Source of the DNA: Actinomycetospora callitridis
Lineage (GTDB): Bacteria; Actinomycetota; Actinomycetes; Mycobacteriales; Pseudonocardiaceae
Length of the DNA stretch: 64,000 nucleotides
Assembly (NCBI RefSeq): GCF_028737265.1
Contig: NZ_JAQZAK010000011.1
Span: 62,001 to 126,000 of the forward strand
Reading direction: 5' to 3'
The notes beneath the pieces are model-generated. The model did not search any database. It saw only the letters and a program-made list of their open reading frames with translations, and had not been told where the DNA came from. Shown here piece by piece: positions 40,527 to 49,459 of the stretch. Every line of letters begins with the position of its first letter. The stretch's first letter is position 1. A program made the position numbers and the translations under genes.

Positions 40527-40543
40527 GGGGCAGGATCGGTCCC

Positions 40544-41431
40544 GTGGTCGGGATCGTGGAGGTCAGCCCGCGCGACGGGCTGCAGAACGAGCGGGCGCTG
40601 CTGGAGACGGGCGCGAAGATCGAGCTGATCGAGCGGGCGGTGGCGGCCGGCACGACGCGCATCGAGGCGGTGTCGTTCGTGCACCCCAAGCTCGTGCCGG
40701 CGATGGCCGACGCCGAGGCTGTGATGGAGGGGCTGCACCGCGTCGACGGGGTCTCCTACATCGGGCTGGTGCTCAACCGGCGCGGCTACGACCGGGCCGT
40801 CGCCGCGGGCGTCGACGAGATCAACGTCGTCGTGCCCGCCTCCGACGGGTTCGCCAAGGCCAACCAGAACTCGACCACCGAGGCGCTCACCGAGGTCGCC
40901 GAGGAGGTCCTCGCCGAGGCCGCCGACCGCGACCTGTTCGCGTCGCTGACGATCGCGACGTCGTTCGGCTGCCCCTTCGACGGCGAGGTCGACCCGGACC
41001 GGGTCGTGGAGGTCGCCCGTCGCGGGGCGGCGGCGGGCGCGAAGGAGATCGCGATCGCCGACACCATCGGCGTCGGCGTGCCCACCCAGGTGCGCACGCT
41101 GCTCGACGGGGTCCGCGCGGTGGCCCGCGACGCGCTGATGCGCGCGCACTTCCACAACACCCGCAACACCGGCTTCGCCAACGCCGTCGCCGCGCTGGAG
41201 TGGGGCGTCGACTGGCTCGACTCCTCGAACGGCGGGATCGGTGGCTGCCCGTTCGCCCCGGCGGCCACGGGCAACATCGCCACCGAGGACCTCGTGTACC
41301 TGCTCGACCGGATGGGCCACCCGACCGGGCTCGACCTCGACGCGCTGCTGCCGATCGCCGGATTCCTCTCCGACGCCCTCGGCTACCGCGTCCCCGCCCT
41401 CCTCCCCCGCGCCGGCACCTTCCCCGGCTGA
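40544..41431 (+). CDS. Hydroxymethylglutaryl-CoA lyase
   Basis: A 295-residue HMGL-like TIM barrel that cleaves HMG-CoA to acetyl-CoA and acetoacetate (leucine breakdown), or a related 3-hydroxyacyl-CoA. VEVSPRDGLQNE carries the metal Asp and catalytic Arg, HFHNTRNTG the metal His pair, and GGIGGCPFAPAATGNIATEDLVYLL the catalytic Cys loop. Size is typical. GTG 40544 lies 17 bp after the preceding stop. Aldehyde dehydrogenase follows 27 bp later. Confidence 0.93.
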   Translation: MVGIVEVSPRDGLQNERALLETGAKIELIERAVAAGTTRIEAVSFVHPKLVPAMADAEAVMEGLHRVDGVSYIGLVLNRRGYDRAVAAGVDEINVVVPASDGFAKANQNSTTEALTEVAEEVLAEAADRDLFASLTIATSFGCPFDGEVDPDRVVEVARRGAAAGAKEIAIADTIGVGVPTQVRTLLDGVRAVARDALMRAHFHNTRNTGFANAVAALEWGVDWLDSSNGGIGGCPFAPAATGNIATEDLVYLLDRMGHPTGLDLDALLPIAGFLSDALGYRVPALLPRAGTFPG

Positions 41432-41458
41432 GCACCCCTCGACAGGAGCAGATCACCA

Positions 41459-42931
41459 GTGAGCGAGCTCGAGCAGCTGTCCATGCTGGTCGGCGGGAAG
41501 CCGACCGGCGCGATCTCGGGGAAGACCTTCGAGTCCCAGAACCCCTACACCGGGCAGTCCTGGGCCCTGATCCCCGACGGCGGCACCGAGGACGTCGACG
41601 CCGCGGTCAACGCCGCCCGCGCGGCCCTCGACGGCGAGTGGGGGCAGATGACGGGGTTCGCCCGCGCCGCCTGCCTGCGCCGCCTCGCCGACCTGATCAC
41701 CGCGAACGCCGAGCGCCTCGCGCGCCTCGAGGTCAACGACTCAGGCAAGCTCTACCGCGAGATGCTGGGCCAGCTCAACGGCCTGGGCGGCTGGTACCAC
41801 TACTACGCCGGGCTCGCGGACAAGATCGAGGGCCAGCAGATCCCCTCGCCGAACCCGAACTACCTCGTCTACACCCGCCGCGAGCCGGTCGGCGTCGTCG
41901 CCGCGATCACGCCCTGGAACTCCCCGCTGCTGCTGATGAGCTGGAAGGTCGCGCCTGCGCTGGCCGCCGGGTGCACCGTGGTGATCAAGCCGTCGGAGCA
42001 CGCGCCCGGCTCGACGCTCGGGTTCGCCGAGCTGATCGCGCAGGCGGGCATCCCCGACGGCGTCGTCAACGTCGTCACCGCGAACTCGGGCTCGGTCGGG
42101 GCACATCTCGCCGCGCACCCCGGGGTGGACAAGGTCGCGTTCACCGGGTCCACCGCGACGGGCCGCAAGGTCGCCGCGGCCGCCGCGGAGAACCTCAACC
42201 CCGCGACGCTCGAGCTCGGCGGGAAGTCCCCGCAGGTCGTGTTCCCCGACGCCGACCTGCAGGCGGCCGCGAACGGCCTGGTGGCCGGGGTGTTCGCGGC
42301 GACCGGGCAGACGTGCATGGCCGGGTCCCGGCTGATCGTGCACGCCGACGTCCACGACGAGCTCGTGCGCCTCGTCGCCGAGCGCGCGTCGCAGATCAAG
42401 CTCGGCGACCCGTTCGCGGAGGACACCGAGATGGGTCCGGTGGCCAACGGGATGCAGTACGAGAAGGTCGTCGGCTACCTGCGGACCGCCCGCGACGAGG
42501 GCGCCACGATCGCCTACGGCGGCGACCCCGACGAGGAGCTCGGCGGCTACTTCGTCCAGCCCACGGTCCTCTCGGTGAAGCCCACGGACACCGTGTTCCG
42601 CGAGGAGGTCTTCGGGCCGGTGCTCGCGGCGACGACGTTCACCGACGAGGACGAGGCGGTGAAGCTCGCCAACGACACCCCGTACGGGCTCGCCGGCGCG
42701 GTCTGGACCAAGGACGTCCACCGCGCCCACCGCATGGCCGCGCGGATCAAGGCCGGCACGGTGTGGATCAACGCCTACCGCGTCGTCTCCCCCAGCGTCC
42801 CCTTCGGCGGCTTCAAGGCCTCGGGGATCGGGCGCGAGAACGGCGTCCACGGCATCGACGCGTACCTGGAGAACAAGTCCGTGTGGGTCGAGCTCACCGG
42901 CGGCACGCGCGACCCGTTCACGTTGGGCTGA
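41459..42931 (+). CDS. NAD(P)-dependent aldehyde dehydrogenase
   Basis: 490 residues, standard length. Catalytic Glu252 in LELGGKSPQ and Cys286 in GQTCMAGSR are present; NAD-site motifs are AITPWNSPLLLMSWKVAPALAAG and FTGSTATG; the C-terminal VPFGGFKASGIGRENG is typical. Oxidises an aldehyde to the acid. AGGAG precedes GTG 41459. Third gene of the MetE-like/HMGL/ALDH run; the shared pathway is unknown. A strong terminator follows. Confidence 0.95.
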   Translation: MSELEQLSMLVGGKPTGAISGKTFESQNPYTGQSWALIPDGGTEDVDAAVNAARAALDGEWGQMTGFARAACLRRLADLITANAERLARLEVNDSGKLYREMLGQLNGLGGWYHYYAGLADKIEGQQIPSPNPNYLVYTRREPVGVVAAITPWNSPLLLMSWKVAPALAAGCTVVIKPSEHAPGSTLGFAELIAQAGIPDGVVNVVTANSGSVGAHLAAHPGVDKVAFTGSTATGRKVAAAAAENLNPATLELGGKSPQVVFPDADLQAAANGLVAGVFAATGQTCMAGSRLIVHADVHDELVRLVAERASQIKLGDPFAEDTEMGPVANGMQYEKVVGYLRTARDEGATIAYGGDPDEELGGYFVQPTVLSVKPTDTVFREEVFGPVLAATTFTDEDEAVKLANDTPYGLAGAVWTKDVHRAHRMAARIKAGTVWINAYRVVSPSVPFGGFKASGIGRENGVHGIDAYLENKSVWVELTGGTRDPFTLG

Positions 42932-42940
42932 CCGGCCTCC

Positions 42941-42980
42941 GTGAGCGATGTTCACGGCTATAGCCGGGAATATCGCTCAC
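42941..42980. terminator. Bidirectional terminator
   Basis: GTGAGCGAT-n-TTC pairs with GAA-n-ATCGCTCAC (one mismatch) around a loop that contains the palindrome CGGCTATAGCCG. It separates the convergent aldehyde dehydrogenase and rsr genes. Confidence 0.8.
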
Positions 42981-42987
42981 GTGGGGG

Positions 42988-44580
42988 TCAGCCGAGGTCG
43001 CCGCGGGCGAAGTCGGCGATGAGGCCCGGGGCCGCCGCGTCGAACCCGGCGACGTCGAGCATCCCGCCGTCGGCGGGGTCGGCGATCGACACGTCGGTGG
43101 CGGTCATGCCGACCACCACGAGCCGGGCGTCGATCCCCGACCGCTCCCGGTACCGCACGAGCGCCTGGTGCGGGTGGATCGCGCCCGCCCAGGTCTCGTT
43201 GTCGGTGAGCACGACGAACGTGTCGAACGCCCGCCCGGTCGCCCGCGCCCACTCCATCGGCAGCGCGCAGTCGGTGCTCCCGAAGGGCAGGCGGGACACC
43301 GCTGCGATCGCGTCGTCGAGCCGCTGGCGCGGGCTGATCGCGAGCTCCGTGAGCGCCGGCGCCCAGCCACCGTCGGCCGAGGTGAAGCCGACGCAGGTGA
43401 CGTCGCGCTCGGTGCTCATCGTGACCAGCGCGAGCGCCGCCGACGCCTCCCGCGGCGACAGCGGGAGCCCGGACACCGACCCGACCTTCATCGACCCCGA
43501 CACGTCCACCGCGAGCAGCGTCCGCGTCCCGGACGGCACGACCGTGGCGAACGCCGCGTAGAAGGCGACGTCGAGGGCGTCGACGATCTCCCGGACCGGC
43601 TCCCAGGTCCCGCCCGCCCCGCTCCCCGACGCGTAGGTGCGCAGCGCGACCAGCACCGACACGGGGTGCACGCGCCCCCGGCGCAGACGGGCCGGGTCGG
43701 CGAGCTGCGCGGCCACGGACCGGCGGGTGTCGCCGGTCAGCACCCCGAGACGGGTCAGCCGGGGGAGCTGGCGCAGCAGGGCGGTCGGCGGCAGCCCGTT
43801 GGCGAGCATCGCCCGCCACACGTCGGGCTCGCCGAGCGCGGCGTCCGGGAGCATCTCCCACGAGAGACGGTGGTCGATCACCAGCCGGACCCACGCCGAC
43901 GCGGTCGTCGCCGCCCGGGCCGCCAGGTAGCCGTGCACGATCTCCGGGGCGTCCTCGCCGGCCTCGTCGCCCACGATCCACCGGAACAGCGCCCGCCGGA
44001 CGGGGTCGGTGACCGCGGGGTGGGCGAGGCGCAGCAGGTCGCGGTGCGACCAGCCCTCGCGCTGCCGGTACTTGACGGCCTGGAAGGCGACGTCGTCCAC
44101 GTCGGGCTCGGTGTACCAGCGCGCGACGGCCCGGCGCAGGCCCCGTCCCCACCCGCGGAACTGCTCGACGTAGCGGGCGAAGAGGAACAGGTGGGTGCCG
44201 GTGCGACAGACCGCGGGCAGCGCGTCGAGCGCGCCGCGACGCCCGGCCTCGTCACCCAGCGCCGCGGCCGCGGCCAGCGCGAAGATCGCCGGGTTCTGCC
44301 GCGGCGCCCGTCCGGCGGTCGAGATCGCCACGACCTGCTCGACCAGCCACGCCGTCCGCTCCCGCGCGGCCCGCAGGACCACGGGCGCGTTCTGCGCCGT
44401 GAGCTCCCGCGCGGTCGCGTAGTAGGTGCCGCCGTCGGTGCCCAGGGTCAGGAAGCGCAGGACCCGGGTGTCGTCGTCGAGGGCGAACCCGAACCCCCCG
44501 GCGGCGTTGGGGATCTGGCGCTCGTCGGCGCGCAGGAGCTGCGACGTGGCGCGGGTCGAGACCGAGGTCAGGGGGTCCAT
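42988..44580 (-). CDS. rsr: Ro60-like TROVE-domain RNA-binding protein
   Basis: 530 residues with the Ro/TROVE ring (HEAT-like) and a C-terminal vWA domain. The start VSTRATSQLLRADERQIPNAAGGFGFALDD matches bacterial Ro. The vWA MIDAS is LLAVDVSGSMKVG, and FVVLTDNETWAGAIHPHQALVRYRER is the Ro60 signature. Bacterial Ro (Rsr) binds small Y RNAs and works with exonucleases in RNA maturation or decay under stress. A Y-like RNA lies just upstream on the same strand. ATG 44580 gives MDPLTSVSTR. Confidence 0.93.
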   Translation of the reverse strand: MDPLTSVSTRATSQLLRADERQIPNAAGGFGFALDDDTRVLRFLTLGTDGGTYYATARELTAQNAPVVLRAARERTAWLVEQVVAISTAGRAPRQNPAIFALAAAAALGDEAGRRGALDALPAVCRTGTHLFLFARYVEQFRGWGRGLRRAVARWYTEPDVDDVAFQAVKYRQREGWSHRDLLRLAHPAVTDPVRRALFRWIVGDEAGEDAPEIVHGYLAARAATTASAWVRLVIDHRLSWEMLPDAALGEPDVWRAMLANGLPPTALLRQLPRLTRLGVLTGDTRRSVAAQLADPARLRRGRVHPVSVLVALRTYASGSGAGGTWEPVREIVDALDVAFYAAFATVVPSGTRTLLAVDVSGSMKVGSVSGLPLSPREASAALALVTMSTERDVTCVGFTSADGGWAPALTELAISPRQRLDDAIAAVSRLPFGSTDCALPMEWARATGRAFDTFVVLTDNETWAGAIHPHQALVRYRERSGIDARLVVVGMTATDVSIADPADGGMLDVAGFDAAAPGLIADFARGDLG

Positions 44581-44730
44581 GGGTCGTCCTCCCTGGAGGG
44601 CACACCTCCGGCAGGTGGGTGGGGGTGTCGGGAGGGGAGGACGGGCGTGCTCTCGACCACCGGGGGAACACCGGAAGGCCGGCCACGCTCCGCGGTCGTA
44701 CCGGGAACGCCGATCACCGACGGTCTGCCG

Positions 44731-44751
44731 GCCCGCCCTCCCCGGGCGGGC
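44731..44751 (-). terminator. Strong hairpin between the Y-like RNA and rsr
   Basis: GCCCGCCC and GGGCGGGC form an 8-bp stem with a 5-nt loop. It lies 20 bp downstream of the predicted RNA 3' end and 150 bp before rsr. Could end the RNA, or protect its 3' end with partial read-through into rsr. Confidence 0.5.
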
Positions 44752-44770
44752 AACTCCTCGAGCGCCTGGC

Positions 44771-44911
44771 GCGAGGACGGGCGTGGTGTGGCCGCCGGAG
44801 TCGTGGCGCTCCTCCGGTTGAGCTACGCCGGGGACCTCCCGGCGGCGGGACTCGAACCCGCAACCTCCCCATTTCGAGTGGTCACCGACTGAGCCTCCGG
44901 CCCGTACTCGC
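44771..44911 (-). ncRNA. yrlA: Y RNA-like (YrlA type) with a permuted tRNA-like core
   Basis: About 140 nt, read on the minus strand. The ends pair: 44900-44911 with 44771-44782, 11 of 12 positions. Inside, a T-arm GCGGG-TTCGAGT-CCCGC (44845-44861) follows an AGGTT variable-loop-like stretch. It leads straight into a 7-bp acceptor-like stem, CGCCGGG/CCCGGCG, closed by a 5-nt loop (44826-44844), then TA and a D-arm GCTC-AACCGGAG-GAGC (44808-44823). The order T-arm, acceptor, D-arm with a closed acceptor is a circularly permuted tRNA; the anticodon side opens into the long stem. That is the plan described for YrlA Y RNAs, which bind Ro. It lies between an Lrp gene and rsr, same strand. A TAGCGT -10-like box lies at 44918-44923. 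Confidence 0.8.
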
Positions 44912-44921
44912 AGCGACGACG

Positions 44922-45416
44922 CTAGCCCCGCCCGTTGCCGGCGTCCTCCGAATTGGCGCGGCGCGCGAGCAGCGGGTCCAGGCGGAACGGGACGAGCTGG
45001 CGCATCACCAGGGCCGTCGACGTCCGCTCCACGCCCGGGACGGCCAGGAGGCTGCCGGCGATCGTGTAGAGCGCGTCGGCGTCGCGGGCGACGACCTGGA
45101 CGAGCAGGTCGTCGTCCCCGGCGAGGCCGACGACCTCGACCACCTCCGGGACGCGGGCGAGCGCCGTCGTCACCTCCTCGAGGCGGCGCTGGTCGACCCG
45201 GGTCGTCACGTAGGCCCGCAGCGGGTGGCCGAGCGCGGCGGGGTCGATGCGGCGGCCGAAGGCACCGAGCACGCCGCGGCTCTCCAGCCGGGCGAGGCGG
45301 GCCTGGACGGTGTTGCGCGCGAGCCCGAGACGTTCGGCGAGCGCGACGACGGTGGCGCGCGGCTCGTCACCGAGCGCCTGCAGCAGCCGGGCGTCGATCG
45401 GGTCGACGGGTTCCAT
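44922..45416 (-). CDS. Lrp/AsnC family regulator
   Basis: 164 residues. HTH: MEPVDPIDARLLQALGDEPRATVVALAERLGLARNTVQARLARLESRGVLGAFGRRID; RAM domain about 70-145 (AYVTTRVDQRRLEEVTTALARVPEVVEVVGLAGDDDLLVQVVARDADALYTIAGSLLAVPGVERTSTALV). ATG 45416 has GGGGAG 8 nt upstream; GTG 45425 is possible. It is divergent from the AceE-like gene, so probably regulates it. Unusually its 3' end abuts the Y-like RNA promoter. Confidence 0.92.
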   Translation of the reverse strand: MEPVDPIDARLLQALGDEPRATVVALAERLGLARNTVQARLARLESRGVLGAFGRRIDPAALGHPLRAYVTTRVDQRRLEEVTTALARVPEVVEVVGLAGDDDLLVQVVARDADALYTIAGSLLAVPGVERTSTALVMRQLVPFRLDPLLARRANSEDAGNGRG

Positions 45417-45544
45417 CCTGCTCACTCCCCACCGACGTCGGGACCGTCGGCGCGACCATAGTGCTCAGCGGCGTCCGCACCGCTTGCGCACGACACCGCC
45501 ATGACGAACGCTTCGGGCGTCAATGTGAGACCCGGAGGCCACCG

Positions 45545-47881
45545 ATGACATCCACGCGTCCCGCCCCCGCACCGCTGACCGGCCAGGAGCCGGAGCGGGA
45601 GGCGCTGCAGGCGGTGGAGGACCGCGTGCTCTGGCTGTCGACGGCGATCGTCGACCACGCCAACCGGGTGCGTCCCAACCCGGGCGGGCTGAAGGTCGGC
45701 GGCCACCAGGCGTCGTCGGCCTCGATCGTCTCGATCATGACGGCGCTGTGGTTCCACGCGCTGCGTCCCGAGGACCGCGTCTCGGTCAAGCCGCACGCCT
45801 CGCCGGTGCTGCACGCGATCAACCACCTGCTCGGCGAGCTCGACGCGTCCTACCTGACGACGCTGCGCGAGGCCGGCGGGCTGCAGTCCTACCCGTCGCG
45901 CTCGAAGGACCCCGACCCCGTCGACTACTCCACCGGCTCGGTCGGCATCGGCGCGACCGCCCCGATCTGGGGCACGATCGCGCGGCGTTACGCCGAGGGC
46001 CTCGGGCAGCGCGCCGGGACGGGACGGCAGTTCTCGCTGGTCGGCGACGCGGAGCTCGACGAGGGCGCGGTCTGGGAGGCCGTGCTCGACCCGATGGTGC
46101 GCGAGCTCGGCGAGGTCTGCTGGATCGTCGACTTCAACCGGCAGAGCCTCGACCGCGTCGTCCCCGACATCTCCGCCACCCGGCTGCACGCGCTGTTCAC
46201 CGCCGCGGGGTGGCAGGTCATCAGCGTCAAGTACGGGCGGCTGCTCTCCGAGCTCTACGCCCGGCCGGGTGGCGACGCCCTGCGCCGGCGCATCGACGAG
46301 ATGACCAACCCGGAGTACCAGCGGCTGCTGCGCTGCACCCCGCTCCAGCTGCGCGAACGCCTCCCCGGCGACGGCCCCGAGGGCGAGGCGATCGCCGCGC
46401 TGCTCAAGGAGGTCACCGACGGCGCGGTGCACGCCGCGATCCGCAACCTCGGCGGCCACGACCTCGGCGCCCTCGCCGACGCCTACGACGCGATCGACGA
46501 CACCCGCCCGACCGTGATCTTCGCGTACACGGTGAAGGGCTACGGGCTCGCGACGCAGGGGCACCCGCAGAACCACTCGTCGCTGCTCACCGAGACCCAG
46601 ATGCGGGCCCTGGCGACGGGGCTGGGTACCGACCTCGACGACCCGTGGGCGCCCCTGCCCGCCGGGCCGGCCGCCGACCTCTGCGCTGCGGCCGCCACCC
46701 GCCTGCGCCGCTCCCCCGCGGCCCCGGCGGCGGCCCCGGTCATCCCCGAGGACCTCGACCGCACGCCCACCGGCACCGGCCACACACAGCAGGCGCTGGG
46801 GCGGGCGCTGCTCGACCTCACCCGCTCCGCGCCCGACGCCGCCCGGCGGGTGGTGACGGTCAGCCCGGACGTCACGTCGTCGACGAACCTGGGCGGCTGG
46901 CTGAACAAGGTCGGCTCGTGGTCGGCCCACGAGCGTCGCGACTGGTTCGCCGACGACGCCGAGACGATCCTGCACTGGCACGAGAAGCCGAGCGGGCAGC
47001 ACATCGAGCTCGGGATCGCCGAGACGAACCTCGTCGGGCTGCTCGGCGAGCTCGGCGCGACGTGGTCGCGGTGGGGCGAGCCGCTGCTGCCGATCGGCGT
47101 GCTCTACGACCCGTTCGTGGCCCGCGCCCTCGAGCCCTGGGCGTTCGGGATGTACGCGGGCGGGCAGTCGATCCTGGTCGGCACGCCGTCGGGGGTGTCG
47201 CTGGCGCCGGAGGGCGGCGCGCACCAGTCGATCACCACGCCCTCGATCGGGCTCGAGCAGCCCGGCTGCGTCGCGTTCGAGCCCGCGTTCGGCGTCGAGG
47301 TCGGCTGGTGCCTGCTCGACGGGCTCGGCCGCCTCGGACGCCCCGGCGGCTCGTCGACCTACCTGCGCCTGTCGACCGTGCCCGTCGACCAGAGCCTCGC
47401 CGCCGTCCCCACCGACCCGGCGGCGCGCGCCCAGCGCCGCCGCCAGGTCACCGCGGGCGCCTACCCGCTGCGCCGGGCCGCCGGGACACCGGCGGTCACG
47501 ATCGCGGTGATGGGCGCGCTGGTCGGCCAGGCCCTCGCGGCCGCCGAGCGTCTCGAGGAGCAGGGCCGGCCGACCGACGTGGTCGTGGTCACGAGCCCCG
47601 ACCGGCTCTTCCGCGCGCTGCGGGCGCGCGACGCGGCCACCGGGGCCCACGCCGAGGCGCCGACCTGGATCCTCGACGCCGCGTTCCCCGCCGACCGCGT
47701 CGCGCGCCTGGTCACCGTCCTCGACGGCCACCCCCACACCCTCGCGTTCCTGGCGTCGGTGCACGGCGTCCGGGCCTCGCACCTCGGCGTCACCGACTTC
47801 GGCCGCTCCTCCGGCCTCGCCGACGCCTGGGCGCACCACCACCTCGACACCGACGCGATCGTGGCGGCGGCGCTCGCCTGA
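45545..47881 (+). CDS. AceE-like 2-oxoacid dehydrogenase E1 / transketolase-like
   Basis: 778 residues of the homodimeric E1 type. Thiamine site: LVGDAELDEGAVWEAVLDPMVRELGEVCWIVDFNRQSLDRVVPD (GDxE...N.Q). Other AceE features: GGHQASSASIVSIMTALWFHAL, YSTGSVGIGATAPIWG, VIFAYTVKGYGLATQGHPQNHS and QHIELGIAETNLVGLLGELG. AceE itself is about 890-920 residues, so this is a shorter paralogue whose substrate may be another 2-oxo acid. ATG 45545 follows GGAGG; an in-frame start at 45461 adds a non-homologous leader. The divergent Lrp regulator supports an amino-acid-derived substrate. Confidence 0.85.
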   Translation: MTSTRPAPAPLTGQEPEREALQAVEDRVLWLSTAIVDHANRVRPNPGGLKVGGHQASSASIVSIMTALWFHALRPEDRVSVKPHASPVLHAINHLLGELDASYLTTLREAGGLQSYPSRSKDPDPVDYSTGSVGIGATAPIWGTIARRYAEGLGQRAGTGRQFSLVGDAELDEGAVWEAVLDPMVRELGEVCWIVDFNRQSLDRVVPDISATRLHALFTAAGWQVISVKYGRLLSELYARPGGDALRRRIDEMTNPEYQRLLRCTPLQLRERLPGDGPEGEAIAALLKEVTDGAVHAAIRNLGGHDLGALADAYDAIDDTRPTVIFAYTVKGYGLATQGHPQNHSSLLTETQMRALATGLGTDLDDPWAPLPAGPAADLCAAAATRLRRSPAAPAAAPVIPEDLDRTPTGTGHTQQALGRALLDLTRSAPDAARRVVTVSPDVTSSTNLGGWLNKVGSWSAHERRDWFADDAETILHWHEKPSGQHIELGIAETNLVGLLGELGATWSRWGEPLLPIGVLYDPFVARALEPWAFGMYAGGQSILVGTPSGVSLAPEGGAHQSITTPSIGLEQPGCVAFEPAFGVEVGWCLLDGLGRLGRPGGSSTYLRLSTVPVDQSLAAVPTDPAARAQRRRQVTAGAYPLRRAAGTPAVTIAVMGALVGQALAAAERLEEQGRPTDVVVVTSPDRLFRALRARDAATGAHAEAPTWILDAAFPADRVARLVTVLDGHPHTLAFLASVHGVRASHLGVTDFGRSSGLADAWAHHHLDTDAIVAAALA

Positions 47882-48019
47882 CCCCGGTGTGCAAGCCCTG
47901 CGTCCACGCTGGCACTCAAGGCCAGGAAATCCGCGTCGATCATGAGCGCCTGAGGTGGCGCGCATCGACCGGACGCCACGGCGGGTAGGCCTCGGACCTC
48001 GCACCCGAGGGGAGGCCCC

Positions 48020-49459
48020 GTGCTCGACTGGCTCGCCGCGCCCGACTACACGACCGCCCGCTGGGTGGTCCAGCACCTCGTTGCGCTCGTCTACGTCATC
48101 GCGTTCACCGTCGCGCTCGCGCAGTTCCGCCCGCTGATCGGCGAGCGGGGCCTGACGCCGATCCCGCGCTTCCTCGCGCGCACGACCTTCCGCCGCCACC
48201 CGAGCCTGTTCCACCTGCGCTACTCGGACACCGTCTTCCGGGTCGTCGCCGCGCTCGGCCTCGTTCTCGCCGTCGCCGCGCTCGCCGGGGCCACCGACGT
48301 CCTCCCGCTCGGGGCAGGCATCGCCCTGTGGGCCGCCCTCTGGGTGCTCTACCTGTCGATCGTCAACGTCGGCCAGGTCTGGTACGGCTTCGGCTGGGAG
48401 TCGCTGCTGCTCGAGGCCGGGTTCCTCGTGACGTTCCTCGGCCCCGCGGACGTCGCCCCGCCCACACCGATCCTCTGGCTGCTCGTCTGGCTGCTGTTCC
48501 GCGTCGAGTTCGGCGCGGGCCTGATCAAGCTGCGCGGCGACCGCTGCTGGCGCGACCTCACCTGCCTCGAGTACCACCACGAGACCCAGCCGCTCCCGGG
48601 CCCGACGAGCCGGTTCTTCCACCACCTGCCGCGCCCGCTGCACCGCGCCGAGGTGCTCGCCAACCACGTCACCCAGCTCGTCGTGCCGTTCCTGCTCTTC
48701 CTCCCCCAGCCGGTGGCGTCGATCGCCGCCGTCGTCGTGATCGTCACCCAGGGCTGGCTGGTCAGCAGCGGCAACTTCGCGTGGCTGAACCTCCTGACGA
48801 TCACGCTGGCGTTCGCCGCGATCGACGACGCCCGGCTCGGGTGGCTGGTGTCGCTGCCGGCGCCCGGGCCCCTGCCGACGTGGTTCGCCGTCCTGGTGAT
48901 CGCCGTGACGGTCCTGATGCTCGCGCTGTCGGTGTGGCCGGTGCTGAACATGGCCAGCGGCCGCCAGCTGATGAACGCCGGCATCACCCCGGTGCACCTG
49001 GGCAACAGCTACGGCGCCTTCGGGTCGGTGACCCGCGAGCGCGAGGAGGTGGTGCTGGAGGGCACCAAGGACCCGCACGGGGGTGACGACGCCGACTGGC
49101 GCGAGTACGGGTTCCGCGCCAAGCCCGGCGACCCGTACCGGCGCCCGCCCCAGCTCGCGCCGTACCACCGCCGGCTGGACTGGCTGATGTGGTTCGCCCC
49201 GCTCGCGCCGCGGATGGCGCGCAGCTGGCTCCCGGGCCTGCTCGACCGCCTGCTCGAGGCCGACGCGCCGACCCTGCGGCTGCTGCGCCACGACCCGTTC
49301 GACGGCGAGCGGCCGGCCTGGGTGCGCGCCCGGCTCTTCCGCTACCGCTTCACCACCCGCGTCGAACGCCGCGAGACCGGGGCCTGGTGGCACCGCGAGC
49401 TGATCGGGGACTACCTGCCCGCGCGCTCGCGGCCGACCTCCCGGACGTCCGCCCCGTAG
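48020..49459 (+). CDS. Lipase maturation factor (LMF) family membrane protein
   Basis: 479 residues, about eight membrane segments. Family motifs: GERGLTPIPRFL, NVGQVWYGFGWESLLLEAGFL, LLFRVEFGAGLIKLRGDRCWRDLTCLEYHHETQPLPGPTSRFFHHLP, WREYGFRAKPGDPYRRPPQLAPYHRRLDWLMWFA and PAWVRARLFRYRFT. In animals LMF1 folds secreted lipases; the bacterial role is unknown. GTG 48020 follows GAGG. The 3' end overlaps the convergent flavoenzyme gene by 49 bp. Confidence 0.93.
   Translation: MLDWLAAPDYTTARWVVQHLVALVYVIAFTVALAQFRPLIGERGLTPIPRFLARTTFRRHPSLFHLRYSDTVFRVVAALGLVLAVAALAGATDVLPLGAGIALWAALWVLYLSIVNVGQVWYGFGWESLLLEAGFLVTFLGPADVAPPTPILWLLVWLLFRVEFGAGLIKLRGDRCWRDLTCLEYHHETQPLPGPTSRFFHHLPRPLHRAEVLANHVTQLVVPFLLFLPQPVASIAAVVVIVTQGWLVSSGNFAWLNLLTITLAFAAIDDARLGWLVSLPAPGPLPTWFAVLVIAVTVLMLALSVWPVLNMASGRQLMNAGITPVHLGNSYGAFGSVTREREEVVLEGTKDPHGGDDADWREYGFRAKPGDPYRRPPQLAPYHRRLDWLMWFAPLAPRMARSWLPGLLDRLLEADAPTLRLLRHDPFDGERPAWVRARLFRYRFTTRVERRETGAWWHRELIGDYLPARSRPTSRTSAP

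Noticed and set aside
44808..44903. A tRNA gene on the minus strand, suggested by a canonical T-arm and D-arm
   Set aside because: The arms are in permuted order, the acceptor is closed by a loop and no anticodon arm or CCA end fits; a Y RNA-like fold explains all parts.
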